A stretch of DNA of 64,000 nt from Bacteroidota bacterium (GCA_016124585.1 WGNL01000021.1:1-64000); one strand, 5' to 3'; counted from the stretch's first letter, positions 50,390 to 60,349 are shown. Made by a program: numbers and translations. The notes: generated from the sequence alone by a model not told the origin.

Positions 50390-51067
50390 TTAGCTACTCA
50401 CCGAACCGAGCATGGATACTAAAACTTCGTTTAAGTTTTTAATGGCCTTTGGCAAATCCCAGGCAGCTCGGTTGCGAGTTTCGACAAAATTTGAAATGGA
50501 GCGGATTTCCAAAAAAGGAACATCAGCCAGCAGGCAAGCCATGAAAAATGCAGCTCCTTCCATACTCTCCACATCAGCTTCGTATTTGCTGCACAAAGCA
50601 TCAATGCTCGGCTGAAATCCATGAACTTTGTTCACCGTCAGCCCTTTGGCTGTAGGCAAAAAATCGAAATCGTCTACTGGATTTCTGAGCTCTCCTTCGG
50701 TAAACGGGCTGGCGTTGGCATCCAATAAACCCAATTCATGTACGCTGGTGAAGCTGCCATCCGCCTCCTCCACCCCCATATCAGCAAAACGCTCGGAGAT
50801 TACGTTTACCACATCGCCAATCTGTAAGGAACGATTCGGAAATGCTCCAGCAATTCCAGCATTTACTACCAAATCAAAGCTTTGCTTCGCAAACAAACCT
50901 CCAAGATTGAAAGCTGTCAGGGTCATGCCGATACCAGCTACCAGTAGGTGAACTTCCAAACTATCTTTTTGAAAATGGTCGTTGGAATGTGGCCAAAAAT
51001 TGGCCTGCAAGTGCTGCCTTAGTGGCTCAATCTCGAATGGTGTTGCGGAAACGAATATTATTTTCAA
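50390..51067 (-). CDS. mqnB: Futalosine hydrolase
   Basis: A 225-residue nucleosidase of the PNP/UDP fold. It removes the base from futalosine in the menaquinone pathway of bacteria that lack the classical Men route. Features are VSATPFEIEPL (about 6-16), VVNAGIAGAF (about 67-76) and the late VESMEGAAFFMACL with EIRSISNFVETRNR catalytic segment (about 165-200). It is the last of three genes, miaE-ybbR-like-mqnB, spaced by 43 and 34 bases, so they probably share a transcript although their jobs differ. Its presence suggests menaquinone is made by the futalosine route here. Confidence 0.88.
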   Translation of the reverse strand: MKIIFVSATPFEIEPLRQHLQANFWPHSNDHFQKDSLEVHLLVAGIGMTLTAFNLGGLFAKQSFDLVVNAGIAGAFPNRSLQIGDVVNVISERFADMGVEEADGSFTSVHELGLLDANASPFTEGELRNPVDDFDFLPTAKGLTVNKVHGFQPSIDALCSKYEADVESMEGAAFFMACLLADVPFLEIRSISNFVETRNRAAWDLPKAIKNLNEVLVSMLGSVSS

Positions 51068-51101
51068 AATGGAATTAGCTGTTTTAAGTAATGAGGTGCC
51101 A

Positions 51102-52067
51102 TTATTTCACAATCAAATATTCAGCTACCCTCGGTGAAAAACTCACTGACCTTACCCATTCTGGTTGATGAAGCAGGTTAAGTGGTACGACGCTTGCCAT
51201 ACTGTCTTGGCCGGTTCTTTCTTGAAAATCAGCGACAATTTTGAAATCCGCTTGACTTACCTGTTCAAAATGGCTAACCCCGACTACGCAGTTCAAGGTC
51301 ACCATGGTGGGCACCAGCCGGATACTATCTTTTGAATTCATCACTAGAATCGGAACCGTTATTTTTTTCTCCGTGAATTGCTCGATTGGAATGTATAGCT
51401 CGATTTGTTTAGCGGAGAATTGTAGCAATTCAGGATTAGGGTTTATTAGTTTAAGCGTGACCTCCAAACCAGTCTCGGGGTTTGTCTTTTTGAGAGGCTC
51501 AGTACTTACTTCGTTAATATCTTGCAGCATTTGTTCAGCGCCATAAACGATGATAGTGTCTGGGGTCAAGCTGGCTGAATCGCTATAAAAATAGCCGTTC
51601 TGGAACTTGATTTCTAAATCAGGTCGAACCCGCACTTTTTTTGAAAACAAGGAATCCAACCGGATGGGTATCCTATCCTGACCAAGTTCAAGCAGGGTAA
51701 GCCGCATTTCTTTTTCAATTTTTTCAGAGATATCGGATCGAGTGATGACTTGCTCAGGGCTGTTTCTCAATGAAAAAGAAAGCGTTGGTTGACGCTGAAA
51801 AACACTCATCAACAAGAGCTTCCAGCCTGTGCCAGAGAACTTAAAAGGGATTGAATGTGGCGGTGGCTCCGAAAAAACTCGGCCCAAAGGCGGTTCAAGA
51901 TTCAGGTTAAGCTGTCCACGGGATTCGTACCGCTGTGTCATTTTTACAAAAAACCAAACCATTAGCGACAACCCCAAACAGACCAACAGCACCCGGTTTT
52001 CGCCGATTGCATTGGAGCCTGATTTCTTAAAATTCCGGGCGGATTGTCCAATTGAGTTGGGTTCCAT
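51102..52067 (-). CDS. YbbR-like protein
   Basis: A 321-residue envelope protein with one membrane helix (about 26-43, LLVCLGLSLMVWFFVKM) and a periplasmic part made of YbbR-type strands (ISEKIEKEMRLTLLELGQ, RIPIRLDSLFSKKVRVRPDL, VTLKLINPNPELLQFSAKQIEL). In Firmicutes the related CdaR regulates diadenylate cyclase, but the Bacteroidota genes usually adjoin cdaA, which is not the case here. It lies within the miaE-ybbR-mqnB unit. Confidence 0.75.
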   Translation of the reverse strand: MEPNSIGQSARNFKKSGSNAIGENRVLLVCLGLSLMVWFFVKMTQRYESRGQLNLNLEPPLGRVFSEPPPHSIPFKFSGTGWKLLLMSVFQRQPTLSFSLRNSPEQVITRSDISEKIEKEMRLTLLELGQDRIPIRLDSLFSKKVRVRPDLEIKFQNGYFYSDSASLTPDTIIVYGAEQMLQDINEVSTEPLKKTNPETGLEVTLKLINPNPELLQFSAKQIELYIPIEQFTEKKITVPILVMNSKDSIRLVPTMVTLNCVVGVSHFEQVSQADFKIVADFQERTGQDSMASVVPLNLLHQPEWVRSVSFSPRVAEYLIVK

Positions 52068-52110
52068 TTTGGTAAATTTTTCACTAAAATACTGAATATC
52101 AACCTATTGC

Positions 52111-52695
52111 TCAGTGAAGCGCCGCCCGAATCGGAAGCGCATCAATCACCTCACCCTCCTGCTGTATCCACCATGCTAGCCGTTCATACACGGTTTTTTC
52201 ATCAAAATAATTGAGTGCCATTTTCACAAAAACATGCCCATGTTTGGCTTCACTTGCCCAAAGTATTTTGTAAAATCGGTGCATTTCGGGGTCAGTTTGT
52301 GCCTCACTTACCAGCCTGAAACGCTCAGCTCCACGAGTCTCCACGACGGATGCAATGAGTAGCCGGTCAAGGAAGCGTTCCAGCCTACCGCTGTGGCAAC
52401 GCTTGACGAGTTGGCTCACGTAGGGGTCCTCGCCCATACTAGCCGGTAAAGGAATGCCACGGCTGGCCATCAGTTCATACACTTGCTGGAAGTGTTCCAA
52501 TTCTTCAATCCCGATGGCAATCAGTTCGGGGATAATTTCAGTGCGGTCTGGGAATTTAGCGACGAAGCTCATGGCCATGCTACTGGCCTTGCGTTCGCAG
52601 TCAGCGTGATCCTGCAAGAATGCCGGAAAATCGGCCATGACGGCCTGCACCCATTCAGGACGGGAGGGAACCGAGATGTCGAGGTTGAGTTTCAT
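52111..52695 (-). CDS. miaE: tRNA hydroxylase MiaE
   Basis: A 194-residue ferritin-like di-iron protein of the MiaE family, which hydroxylates the isopentenyl side chain of ms2i6A37 in tRNA. The helix bundle carries the carboxylate and histidine ligands in CERKASSM (about 32), IEELEHFQQVYELM (about 64-77, ExxH), ETRGAERF (about 115) and EAKHGHVFVKMAL (about 150, ExxH-like). These give the expected two-fold set of E, ExxH motifs. The start at 52695 follows the best match to relatives; a longer start at 52716 is possible. It is first in the unit with the ybbR-like and mqnB genes. Confidence 0.88.
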   Translation of the reverse strand: MKLNLDISVPSRPEWVQAVMADFPAFLQDHADCERKASSMAMSFVAKFPDRTEIIPELIAIGIEELEHFQQVYELMASRGIPLPASMGEDPYVSQLVKRCHSGRLERFLDRLLIASVVETRGAERFRLVSEAQTDPEMHRFYKILWASEAKHGHVFVKMALNYFDEKTVYERLAWWIQQEGEVIDALPIRAALH

Positions 52696-52817
52696 GTTTT
52701 TAAAGTCTTTTGACAAAGGTGCTGGTCATTGGAACGGTGCGAAATTAGGAAAAACGTAGGTGTAAGTCGGCTTAAATCAAGCCTTGCAGTTTTTTAAAAA
52801 TCCAGACCTTTGCAAAC

Positions 52818-53390
52818 ATGAAACTAAAATCCATCGCAGTTTTTTGTGGTTCAAGCAGTGGGAACGACCCCATTTTCAGCGCAGCAGCCATTGAAATTGG
52901 ACAAACCTTTGCAGCGCAAAACATACAAACAATTTATGGGGCTGGAAACATTGGGCTGATGGGAATCCTTGCCGATGCAGCTTTGGCAGCGGGCGGCAAA
53001 GTATTAGGTGTCATACCTGATTTTTTGAAAAAAAAGGAAGTCTGCCACACTGGACTGACTGAGCTGATTGTGACAAAAACCATGCATGAACGTAAGCAAA
53101 TCATGGCAGAACGCTCAGATGGCTTCCTCATTTTGCCGGGTGGATTTGGCACTTTGGATGAGTTTTTCGAGATCCTAACCTGGCGACAACTGCGCCTGCA
53201 CAAAAAGCCCATCGGACTTTTGGACATTGGAGGTTATTACCAACATTTACTTGCCCATGTTCAACTGATGTTTCAGAAAGGGCTACTGAAAGAGGCCAAC
53301 ATGGCCTTATTCGAGGTGGCTGACAACCTACCTGAACTGCTGGAAAAAATGTCTAAAGCTCAAAACCTTTCCGAAGAAAAATGGTTATGA
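52818..53390 (+). CDS. LOG family protein (TIGR00730)
   Basis: A 190-residue Rossmann-like protein of the lonely-guy family, known as cytokinin riboside 5'-monophosphate phosphoribohydrolase in plants and actinobacteria. The start [15 protein letters not shown], the central AGNIGLMG loop and the signature [16 protein letters not shown] (P107 onward) are present, with the catalytic arginine-glutamate pair in the second motif. Bacterial members probably cleave the phosphoribosyl bond of AMP-like nucleotides. It lies on the strand opposite to miaE and upstream of ahcY, without a shared promoter evident. Confidence 0.88.
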   Translation: MKLKSIAVFCGSSSGNDPIFSAAAIEIGQTFAAQNIQTIYGAGNIGLMGILADAALAAGGKVLGVIPDFLKKKEVCHTGLTELIVTKTMHERKQIMAERSDGFLILPGGFGTLDEFFEILTWRQLRLHKKPIGLLDIGGYYQHLLAHVQLMFQKGLLKEANMALFEVADNLPELLEKMSKAQNLSEEKWL

Positions 53391-53438
53391 CGGCCAGTTT
53401 TTGCATCTAAAGATTTGTTTTCGCAATAAAACCTGCCT

Positions 53439-53472
53439 TTTGCCAATAATAATTGGGGAAAGGTTATCTTTG
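53439..53472 (+). promoter_or_regulatory. ahcY promoter TTTG-N22-TATCTTTG
   Basis: TTTG (53439-53442) and TATCTTTG (53465-53472) lie 22 bases apart and fit the Bacteroidota consensus. The ATG at 53554 is 82 bases downstream, which rejects the earlier in-frame start at 53401. Confidence 0.65.
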
Positions 53473-53553
53473 CAACCTGAAATAAAGATTGGTGAAACCC
53501 CTCCCCTCCTCACTGCGTTTATCAAAAATTATCCATTAAAACTCATCTTCAAT

Positions 53554-54867
53554 ATGACTACCACTGAAACATCCTTGAAATACAAGGTAAAAGACATCGC
53601 CCTCGCTGACTACGGTCGCAAGGAAATCGAACTTGCCGAGGCTGAAATGCCGGGTTTGATGGCCCTCCGTGAGCAGTACGGCAAGTCTAAACCGTTGGCA
53701 GGTGCCCGTATTGCTGGCTGCCTTCACATGACTATCCAGACTGCCGTTCTCATCGAAACCCTAGTGGAACTGGGCGCTGAAGTGACTTGGTCTTCCTGCA
53801 ATATTTTCTCTACCCAAGACCACGCCGCTGCGGCTATCGCTGCCGCTGGCATCCCGGTTTTTGCTTGGAAAGGACAAAACGAGGAGGAATTCGACTGGTG
53901 CATCGAGCAGACGCTGTTTGCTTTCGAAGGCAACCAACCACTGAACATGATTCTCGACGATGGCGGCGACCTCACCAACATGGTACTCGACCGCTACCCT
54001 GAACTCGTTGCCAATATCAAAGGTATTAGCGAAGAGACGACTACGGGTGTTCATCGACTTTACGATCGGGTGAAAAACGGCACTTTGCCGATGCCAGCCA
54101 TCAACGTAAACGACAGCGTTACGAAGTCAAAATTTGATAACAAATATGGCTGCAAAGAGAGCCTAGTGGATTCCATCCGCCGTGCCACTGATATCATGAT
54201 GGCAGGTAAAGTAGCCGTCGTAGCTGGATACGGTGACGTTGGAAAAGGTTCTGCTGCTTCACTCCGTGGCGCTGGCTGCAGAGTAATCGTTACTGAAATT
54301 GACCCAATCTGCGCACTGCAAGCTGCAATGGATGGCTTCGCTGTTTTAAAAATGGAAAACGCCATTCCGCAAGCCAATATCGTGGTAACTGCCACTGGCA
54401 ACAAGGACATCATCCGTGCCGAACATTTCCAGTTGATGAAGGACAAGACCATCGTATGCAATATCGGTCACTTTGACAACGAGATTGACGTGGCTTGGTT
54501 GAAGAAAAACCACGGTAGCAGCCATATCAACATCAAGCCACAGGTGGACAAATACACTGTCAACGGCAATGACATCATCCTTTTGGCAGAAGGCCGTTTG
54601 GTTAACTTGGGTTGCGCAACTGGTCACCCGTCTTTCGTGATGTCCAACTCCTTCACCAACCAGACCTTGGCTCAGATCGAGCTTTGGACGAACGGCAATG
54701 CCTACAACAACGAAGTTTACACCTTGCCTAAGCACCTCGATGAGCAAGTAGCCCGCCTCCACCTCGCCAAAATCGGCGTGGAGTTGGAAGAACTAAGCCA
54801 AGCGCAAGCGGATTACATCGGGGTGAAAGTGGAAGGGCCGTTCAAGCCTGAATACTACCGGTATTAA
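53554..54867 (+). CDS. ahcY: Adenosylhomocysteinase
   Basis: A 437-residue S-adenosylhomocysteine hydrolase, which splits S-adenosylhomocysteine into adenosine and homocysteine and so recycles the product of methylation. The N-terminal substrate domain has [16 protein letters not shown] and [10 protein letters not shown], the NAD-binding Rossmann part has [16 protein letters not shown] (about 225-240), the catalytic Lys-Asp region is in [12 protein letters not shown], and the C-terminus is PFKPEYYRY, all conserved. Length and start fit the family (about 430). A strong promoter and a terminator bracket it, so it is probably monocistronic. Confidence 0.95.
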   Translation: MTTTETSLKYKVKDIALADYGRKEIELAEAEMPGLMALREQYGKSKPLAGARIAGCLHMTIQTAVLIETLVELGAEVTWSSCNIFSTQDHAAAAIAAAGIPVFAWKGQNEEEFDWCIEQTLFAFEGNQPLNMILDDGGDLTNMVLDRYPELVANIKGISEETTTGVHRLYDRVKNGTLPMPAINVNDSVTKSKFDNKYGCKESLVDSIRRATDIMMAGKVAVVAGYGDVGKGSAASLRGAGCRVIVTEIDPICALQAAMDGFAVLKMENAIPQANIVVTATGNKDIIRAEHFQLMKDKTIVCNIGHFDNEIDVAWLKKNHGSSHINIKPQVDKYTVNGNDIILLAEGRLVNLGCATGHPSFVMSNSFTNQTLAQIELWTNGNAYNNEVYTLPKHLDEQVARLHLAKIGVELEELSQAQADYIGVKVEGPFKPEYYRY

Positions 54868-54959
54868 AAGTTTGCAGTTTGACAGTTGGCAGTGTGCAGT
54901 CAGTGGCTGCAAACTTGCTGATGTTGAACTTTAAGAAAATAAAATTTAGCTATAAAAAT

Positions 54960-54992
54960 GGCCCGAAGGCGAGTTTGCCTTCGGGCTTTTCC
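54960..54992 (+). terminator. Intrinsic terminator
   Basis: GCCCGAAGGC (54961-54970) and GCCTTCGGGC (54977-54986) pair perfectly around six bases and are followed by TTTT, between ahcY and the convergent envelope gene. Confidence 0.9.
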
Positions 54993-55003
54993 TTGTTCCT
55001 CTT

Positions 55004-57133
55004 CTACAACTGCACCCTTATCCCCGGCCCCAACAGGTAGAAAAAATCCTTTTCAGAAAGAAAATAGCCTGCCCCCAAATACAGCGGGAAGCTAAGTTTT
55101 CGGGCTTTGTTTTGGAGGGAATAGAGACTGCCCAACACAACCACACCGACATCCCGACTGGTGTTATTTTCACTGAAATTGAAGGCATTTAGGGCAAGGA
55201 AGCCTACCCCAAATTTATAAGGTCGATACTTGGCGATGCGTCGGGGATGATAAAAACTGAATTGCGCAATGATGGCCATGCTCACCCCATTCAGCGTACC
55301 GAAACCGTCTTGGCCAAAAGTCTTGGTCAATAACCCCGCAGGAAATGACACGTCAAGGTCGAAGCTGGTGTAGCGGCGAAGAATAATTTCCGTTTTCTGC
55401 GAAAAACCCTGCCCACTATGATGCTGCGGGTCATGTCGCACGGTGATTTCAATGGTAGACCATTCATCCAAATCAAAGGTTTTCCGGCGCAGCAATTGAT
55501 TCAAGCTGATGTTGTTGACTTGGCAATCGCTACGATCGTACTGGTCAAAGCGAGGCGAATTATCACCGGGGCAGATGACGACTTTTTCCAGCGTACGCTT
55601 GTCTAGTAAAGTATTGTTATTGGTCACCTGAATGTCCACGATAAGGTACTGCTTCCCGAACAGCCGTTGCCCTTCGTCAATTCGCTCAGGGTGAAATGCC
55701 AACACCACATCGTCCAAAGTATGGTCGATAAAAATGGTCTTGTCTATCTCTGAAATGGGCTTTTTTTCCTGGCCCTCGATTTCCAATTCGATAAAATTGA
55801 GTGGGTGCGGGGTCTGGAACTCCTTCACCTTGAGCGATTGACCGATGGGCTTGCCATTGTTCAGTAACTCTACGGATGATTTTTTGATGTCCAAAGGCAC
55901 TTTGGCTAGGAAAACGACCTCATTTTCCCCCTTCACCAACGTATCTGTGCGCACTTCCGCCAAGCCCTCAAAACTGAATCGGGCCTTGTGCAAACCGTCT
56001 CCTTGCAGTTTGATTTCCACTGATTCACCTGGGTAAATAGTCTGTCCGCTGCTCATGTTTCCCTTAGCTGATAAAACACTCATGCCCGTCACGCGCATGG
56101 CTGGAGTAATGTCAAAATTTGTAATGTACCTAGCTACATCGCCATCCTTGATGAAAAGATAGCCTTCTGATTGACGATGATTATTGTATGTCCGCAACGT
56201 GCAGAGCATGCGCCCATTGGCGAGTGTACTTTGGGTAAAAATTTCAGCTACCAAAGCTCCTCCCTCCTCTTGTTGTGCCTCTAGGCGGTAGGTCTTTTTT
56301 AGCTTGAGAGAAGGATGGTAGTCCAACTCGATTTCAATCGCTTCGCCTGGATTGTTGCGGTTGAGGCTGACCTCTTTTTTATTGGTATTTAGAAAAACGA
56401 GTTTGCTTTCCTTCACCTCAAACTCGTAATGCAAAGGAGGTAGCTCATAAATTGGACGCTTATCGGGCGAGAGAAATGGTTTCCGCAAGCGCACTGGCGC
56501 CTCCAACACTTGCAGTCCCGGCTTAGTGGGGAGCAAGTGAATCCGTAACTCGCCCTGGTCAACTGAAAATTTATAGTTGATGGGCAGGTTTTTCGTCCAT
56601 TGGTTAAAGTAGCGGATGTTGAGCGGGCGATTAGTCTCCACTTTGAAAACCCTTTCTTCACCAATAAAAAGTTTGTTGTCTTGCGGGTCGAGGAATGCAC
56701 TCGTTTCGGTGACGGGAAACAGTTTTAGCTCCACGATGGAAGGCTCGCTGCGGCCAGTCCATTGCAATTTGAAAGTGAACTGCAAAAAATCACTTTGCGT
56801 CAACTGCCGAAACCGCAGCTTAAAACGGAACTGGTCATTTATCCACAACAGACTGTCCACTAGCGAGTAATCACCCGAAGGAAGGAGTTCCAGCGATTTG
56901 ATGTACTGCGGACTATTCGGAGTCAACTCCACCTCGGCCACCGCATCAACATCATTGTACTGGAAATAGAGCATGGTTTCGCCCTTGTCCTGTATCGTAT
57001 TTTTGGATAAAAGGTAAATGCTCGTGTCAATCTTCAAACTGACTTCCCGAAAAGGCCCACTGCGTGAAACCTGCCCTTGAACGACAGGCAAAATCATTGC
57101 AAAAAGACAAAGGCAAATGAGTAGTTGCCGCAT
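55004..57133 (-). CDS. Large exported protein with beta-barrel-like C-terminus
   Basis: A 709-residue exported protein with a signal peptide (1-20, PVVQGQ). Most of the mature protein is beta-rich with repeated Ig-like or fibronectin-like strand patterns up to about residue 600, and the last 110 residues (FGTLNGVSMAIIAQFSFYHP to GPGIRVQL) alternate polar and hydrophobic strands ending in a terminal leucine, like a partial outer-membrane barrel. No type IX sorting domain is present. No known family was recognised. A surface or outer-membrane role is a structural guess. The start at 57133 begins at the signal peptide. Confidence 0.6.
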   Translation of the reverse strand: MRQLLICLCLFAMILPVVQGQVSRSGPFREVSLKIDTSIYLLSKNTIQDKGETMLYFQYNDVDAVAEVELTPNSPQYIKSLELLPSGDYSLVDSLLWINDQFRFKLRFRQLTQSDFLQFTFKLQWTGRSEPSIVELKLFPVTETSAFLDPQDNKLFIGEERVFKVETNRPLNIRYFNQWTKNLPINYKFSVDQGELRIHLLPTKPGLQVLEAPVRLRKPFLSPDKRPIYELPPLHYEFEVKESKLVFLNTNKKEVSLNRNNPGEAIEIELDYHPSLKLKKTYRLEAQQEEGGALVAEIFTQSTLANGRMLCTLRTYNNHRQSEGYLFIKDGDVARYITNFDITPAMRVTGMSVLSAKGNMSSGQTIYPGESVEIKLQGDGLHKARFSFEGLAEVRTDTLVKGENEVVFLAKVPLDIKKSSVELLNNGKPIGQSLKVKEFQTPHPLNFIELEIEGQEKKPISEIDKTIFIDHTLDDVVLAFHPERIDEGQRLFGKQYLIVDIQVTNNNTLLDKRTLEKVVICPGDNSPRFDQYDRSDCQVNNISLNQLLRRKTFDLDEWSTIEITVRHDPQHHSGQGFSQKTEIILRRYTSFDLDVSFPAGLLTKTFGQDGFGTLNGVSMAIIAQFSFYHPRRIAKYRPYKFGVGFLALNAFNFSENNTSRDVGVVVLGSLYSLQNKARKLSFPLYLGAGYFLSEKDFFYLLGPGIRVQL

Positions 57134-57407
57134 GGATTTTTCGATGTGCTTTAAATTAGAATTGGTTTCTGAAGCCGCTGCAAACATGGTTCATCGAACC
57201 AAAGTGGACATTATTCACAAACCATGAGTGCTCCGCAAAACTAAACAAACATGACAGTCTTCCTTATTTGACAATCCAATTGCACTTCGTTCAGTTTTTT
57301 TTCATTCAAAATAACACCAATGAAGTTTTCCAAAGGCAGCCAGCTTTCACACCGACTGGATAGAACTCAATTAGATTTGGATACCTTTGCCCATCAATTT
57401 TTGAAAT

Positions 57408-58490
57408 ATGAACGACCTATTTTCAGACTTCCCTGCTATCTCCAAAGCCGAATGGCTGGAAAAAATCAAGAAAGACCTAAAAGGCAAATCCCCAAGCGAA
57501 TTCGATTGGCAAGTTGCCGATGGCCAAGCTGTCAGCGCCTTTCCACATTTGGACGATATGGACGGTGAGCTCCCCCACCCCATTTCCGAAGGGAAAAATG
57601 ACTGGCAAATCTGCGAAGGCTTCCAAGTTGGGGATTCAAAAAAAGCCAACAAAATGGCCTTGACTGCCTTGGCCGGCGGGGCCGATGCGCTGCGGTTCAA
57701 CTGTACGGAAGTCCCTGATTTCGAGGTGTTGATGGAAGGTATTGAACTAACTATCATTTCATTACACCTACGAGCGAAAAAGATGGCGGAGCCCTTGGAT
57801 TTGCTTCGCAATTTCGTGGAATATGCAGGCGAAAATGCGGCGGGAATTGGCGGTACTTTTTGTTGGCAAGGAAAGTCGGCTGTAGAAATGCTTGAGTTTG
57901 CCGATAAACTTTTACCAAAATTCAAAGTGCTGCCCGTACACGGTTCTGCTTTTTATGAAAATGATGAAAAAACAGCGGGAGAGCTTCGCAAAATGGCCGC
58001 CGCTGCCAACGACTGGTTTGCGAAGCTGACTGAAAAAGGCGTAATTGCCGAGCACATTGCGAAGCAAGTCTTCTTCACTTGTTTTATTGGCAAAAACTAT
58101 TTCCTACAAATCGCCAAGCTGCGGGCCATCCGCAAATTTTGGCTGAAATTACAGCAAAAATGGGGCGTTGAATCACCACAGCCTGCCTTCATTTTTGCCC
58201 AGTTTCCTATCTCCGACCAATCTCCAGATGCCAATACCAACCTGATTCAAGCCACCACTCAAGCCATGTCCGCCGTCATCGGAGGCGTGGATGTGCTGAC
58301 AGTTTTGCCCAATGAAAAAACAAGTGACGAGGCCAAACCCTCAGATTTTTCAAGGCGCATGGCAAGGAACGTGCAGCATATTTTGAAAATGGAAAGCCAT
58401 TTTGATTGGGTAGCTGACCCTGCGGCAGGGAGCTATTTTATTGAAAATTTGACCGAAAAACTCTTGGCAGGGATGAGGGATGAGGGGTGA
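57408..58490 (+). CDS. mutA: Methylmalonyl-CoA mutase small subunit, shortened
   Basis: A 360-residue protein similar to the small subunit of methylmalonyl-CoA mutase, a TIM-barrel relative of the catalytic subunit lacking active-site residues. Typical features are DWQVADGQAV (near 34), ALAGGADALRF (about 86-96), MSAVIGGVDVLTVLP (about 285) and DFSRRMARNVQHILKMESHFDWVADPAAGSYFIENLTE (about 307-345). The family normally continues another 80 to 250 residues, but here the frame stops a few codons after the element GGGATGAGGGATG that starts at 58470. No large subunit follows, whereas mutA and mutB usually adjoin. The gene may be truncated and inactive, or the short form may be functional. Confidence 0.65.
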   Translation: MNDLFSDFPAISKAEWLEKIKKDLKGKSPSEFDWQVADGQAVSAFPHLDDMDGELPHPISEGKNDWQICEGFQVGDSKKANKMALTALAGGADALRFNCTEVPDFEVLMEGIELTIISLHLRAKKMAEPLDLLRNFVEYAGENAAGIGGTFCWQGKSAVEMLEFADKLLPKFKVLPVHGSAFYENDEKTAGELRKMAAAANDWFAKLTEKGVIAEHIAKQVFFTCFIGKNYFLQIAKLRAIRKFWLKLQQKWGVESPQPAFIFAQFPISDQSPDANTNLIQATTQAMSAVIGGVDVLTVLPNEKTSDEAKPSDFSRRMARNVQHILKMESHFDWVADPAAGSYFIENLTEKLLAGMRDEG

Positions 58491-58514
58491 GGGATGCAAC
58501 GGCCATTTTCAAAA

Positions 58515-58555
58515 ACAAAAAAACGTGCGGCAGCCAACTGCCAGCACGTTTTTTT
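58515..58555. terminator. Bidirectional terminator between mutA and fbaA
   Basis: AACGTGC (58522-58528) and GCACGTT (58544-58550) enclose an inner GGCAG-CCAA-CTGCC hairpin with a one-base bulge, flanked by an A-run and a T-run. It is flanked in turn by diverged inverted copies of a G-rich element (58470-58496 and 58565-58591). Confidence 0.9.
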
Positions 58556-58577
58556 ATGCGCTTTCATTCCTGATTCA

Positions 58578-59666
58578 TCACCCCTCGTTCCTATTCATGC
58601 AATTCAAATCCTCAAAAGCTGATTTCAGACGCTTCACGAAAGTTTCCTCGCCTTTGCGCAGCCAAACCCTTGGGTCGTAGTATTTTTTGTTCGGCTTGTC
58701 ATCTCCTTCTGGATTGCCGATTTGGCCTTGGAGGTAGCCTTTTTTAGCTTCGTAATAATCCTTCACACCTTCCCAAAACGCCCACTGCATGTCGGTGTCA
58801 ATGTTCATTTTGATGGCGCCGTAGCTGATGGCCTCCCGAATTTCCTCCCGGCTGCTGCCGCTACCTCCGTGGAATACGAAATTGATGGGGTGTTGGCGGC
58901 TGGTATTGAATTTCTCCCGAACGTAGTCCTGAGAGTTTTTCAAAATGATAGGCTGGAGCTTCACGTTACCAGGTTTGTAAACGCCATGAACATTGCCGAA
59001 AGCAGCAGCGATGGTGAAACGAGGGCTCACTTTCAACAACTCTTCGTAGGCGTACGACACCTCTGATGGCTGGGTGTAGAGTTTCGAACTGTCCACGTCG
59101 GAATTGTCAACACCATCCTCTTCGCCGCCCGTCACGCCAAGTTCGATTTCGAGGGTCATGCCGATTTTATCCATCCGCTTGAGGTATTCCACGCAGATTT
59201 CGATGTTCTCATGGATAGGCTCTTCGCTCAAATCGAGCATGTGGGAGCTGTAAAGTGGAAAGCCACGTTCTTCATAAAATTTCTCGCCAGCAGTCAGCAG
59301 GCCGTCGATCCACGGCAACAAGTTTTTAGCACAGTGGTCAGTGTGAAGGATGACAGGAACACCGTAAGCCCTGGCCATTGTATGAACGTGCATTGCGCCA
59401 GAAATACCACCCATAATGGCAGCATTTTGGCCCTCGTTGCTTAGGCTTTTTCCAGCAAAAAATACCGCTCCACCGTTTGAAAACTGAATCATCACAGGAG
59501 AGTTGACTGCCTTGGCAGTTTCGAGCACGGCGTTCACTGAGTCGGTACCGATGACGTTAACAGCGGGGAGTGCATAGTTGTTATCGTTGGCATGTTGGAG
59601 CAATTCTGTCACTTCGTCACCATGCAGGACACCGGAACGAAATCTTATGTTTGACACGATATTCAT
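58578..59666 (-). CDS. fbaA: Class II fructose-bisphosphate aldolase
   Basis: A 362-residue zinc-dependent aldolase of glycolysis and gluconeogenesis. Zinc-ligand and active-site blocks are visible: VHTMARAYGVPVILHTDHCAK (about 100-120, His-x-Asp-His), EIELGVTGGEEDG (about 180), the TIAAAFGNVHGVYKPGNV region (about 220-240) and NFVFHGGSGSSREEI (about 270). Length and order match the class IIA family. The start at 59666 gives the normal N-terminus; an upstream reading is rejected. Its last codons (MNRNEG) run into the inverted-repeat element shared with the mutA 3' end. It is downstream of the sigma/DUF4252 unit but probably has its own promoter. Confidence 0.93.
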   Translation of the reverse strand: MNIVSNIRFRSGVLHGDEVTELLQHANDNNYALPAVNVIGTDSVNAVLETAKAVNSPVMIQFSNGGAVFFAGKSLSNEGQNAAIMGGISGAMHVHTMARAYGVPVILHTDHCAKNLLPWIDGLLTAGEKFYEERGFPLYSSHMLDLSEEPIHENIEICVEYLKRMDKIGMTLEIELGVTGGEEDGVDNSDVDSSKLYTQPSEVSYAYEELLKVSPRFTIAAAFGNVHGVYKPGNVKLQPIILKNSQDYVREKFNTSRQHPINFVFHGGSGSSREEIREAISYGAIKMNIDTDMQWAFWEGVKDYYEAKKGYLQGQIGNPEGDDKPNKKYYDPRVWLRKGEETFVKRLKSAFEDLNCMNRNEG

Positions 59667-59791
59667 AATTTTTCTTTTGTTTTTAGTTAAGCGGCTAATG
59701 TAGGAAGTTTCACCGTATTTGTGGAAACAACACCAACTAAAAAAGGCAGCACCAAAATTAGGTGCTACCTTCAATCTTGAATCAATTCTTC

Positions 59792-60349
59792 TTAAAGTGC
59801 TACATCCACGGGTTCTTCCTCTTCCACATCGAAGAGCGGGGTCATTTTTTCGGGCATTTCCTTGTGTAGCAGCTTGCCTAGCTCTTTTAAACTTAGGTTT
59901 GCCTTGGCGGAGATAAAGAACATCTCACCACTTTCCGTGTCGTTGAACACCATCATGATATTGTGGATGACGTCACCAAACTCCTGCACCATGATTTGCA
60001 TGTGCATCCCCTCTGAACGAATCATAATGAGGTCGTCAAAATTGTGGTTCAGCAGGTCTTGGCGCAGTTGACTTACCTTTTCGGCAGGTATCGCCACACC
60101 TTCCTCGGAGTACATGAATTTCACTTTTCCAAAGTGGCGCATTAGACCAAATGCTTCTTTTTCCGTGTCAGAATCGGATTTGTTTCGGGCAAATTTACTG
60201 CCCATCCGAATAACCCAACCTGGCAACTTAGCGTTTCGCACCCCTTCGTGGTGCTTGTTCTGCCGGTAAAATTTGTTGAGTGGCTTGTTTTGTGAAAAAG
60301 CCAGTCCCGGCAGTAAAAAAAGTAGGAAAATTAGCAGATTGTTTTTCAT
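59792..60349 (-). CDS. DUF4252 domain protein (copy 2)
   Basis: A 185-residue exported protein with a signal peptide (1-19, LAFSQ) and a DUF4252 domain (about 60-170), as judged from GMHMQIMVQEFGDVIHNIMMVFNDTESGEMFFISAKANLSL and neighbouring strands. It is the fourth gene of the sigma factor unit, 64 bases after a second DUF4252 gene. DUF4252 proteins occur near ECF sigma/anti-sigma pairs in Bacteroidota and have no proven role. A short acidic tail (VEEEEPVDVAL) ends the protein. Confidence 0.8.
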   Translation of the reverse strand: MKNNLLIFLLFLLPGLAFSQNKPLNKFYRQNKHHEGVRNAKLPGWVIRMGSKFARNKSDSDTEKEAFGLMRHFGKVKFMYSEEGVAIPAEKVSQLRQDLLNHNFDDLIMIRSEGMHMQIMVQEFGDVIHNIMMVFNDTESGEMFFISAKANLSLKELGKLLHKEMPEKMTPLFDVEEEEPVDVAL

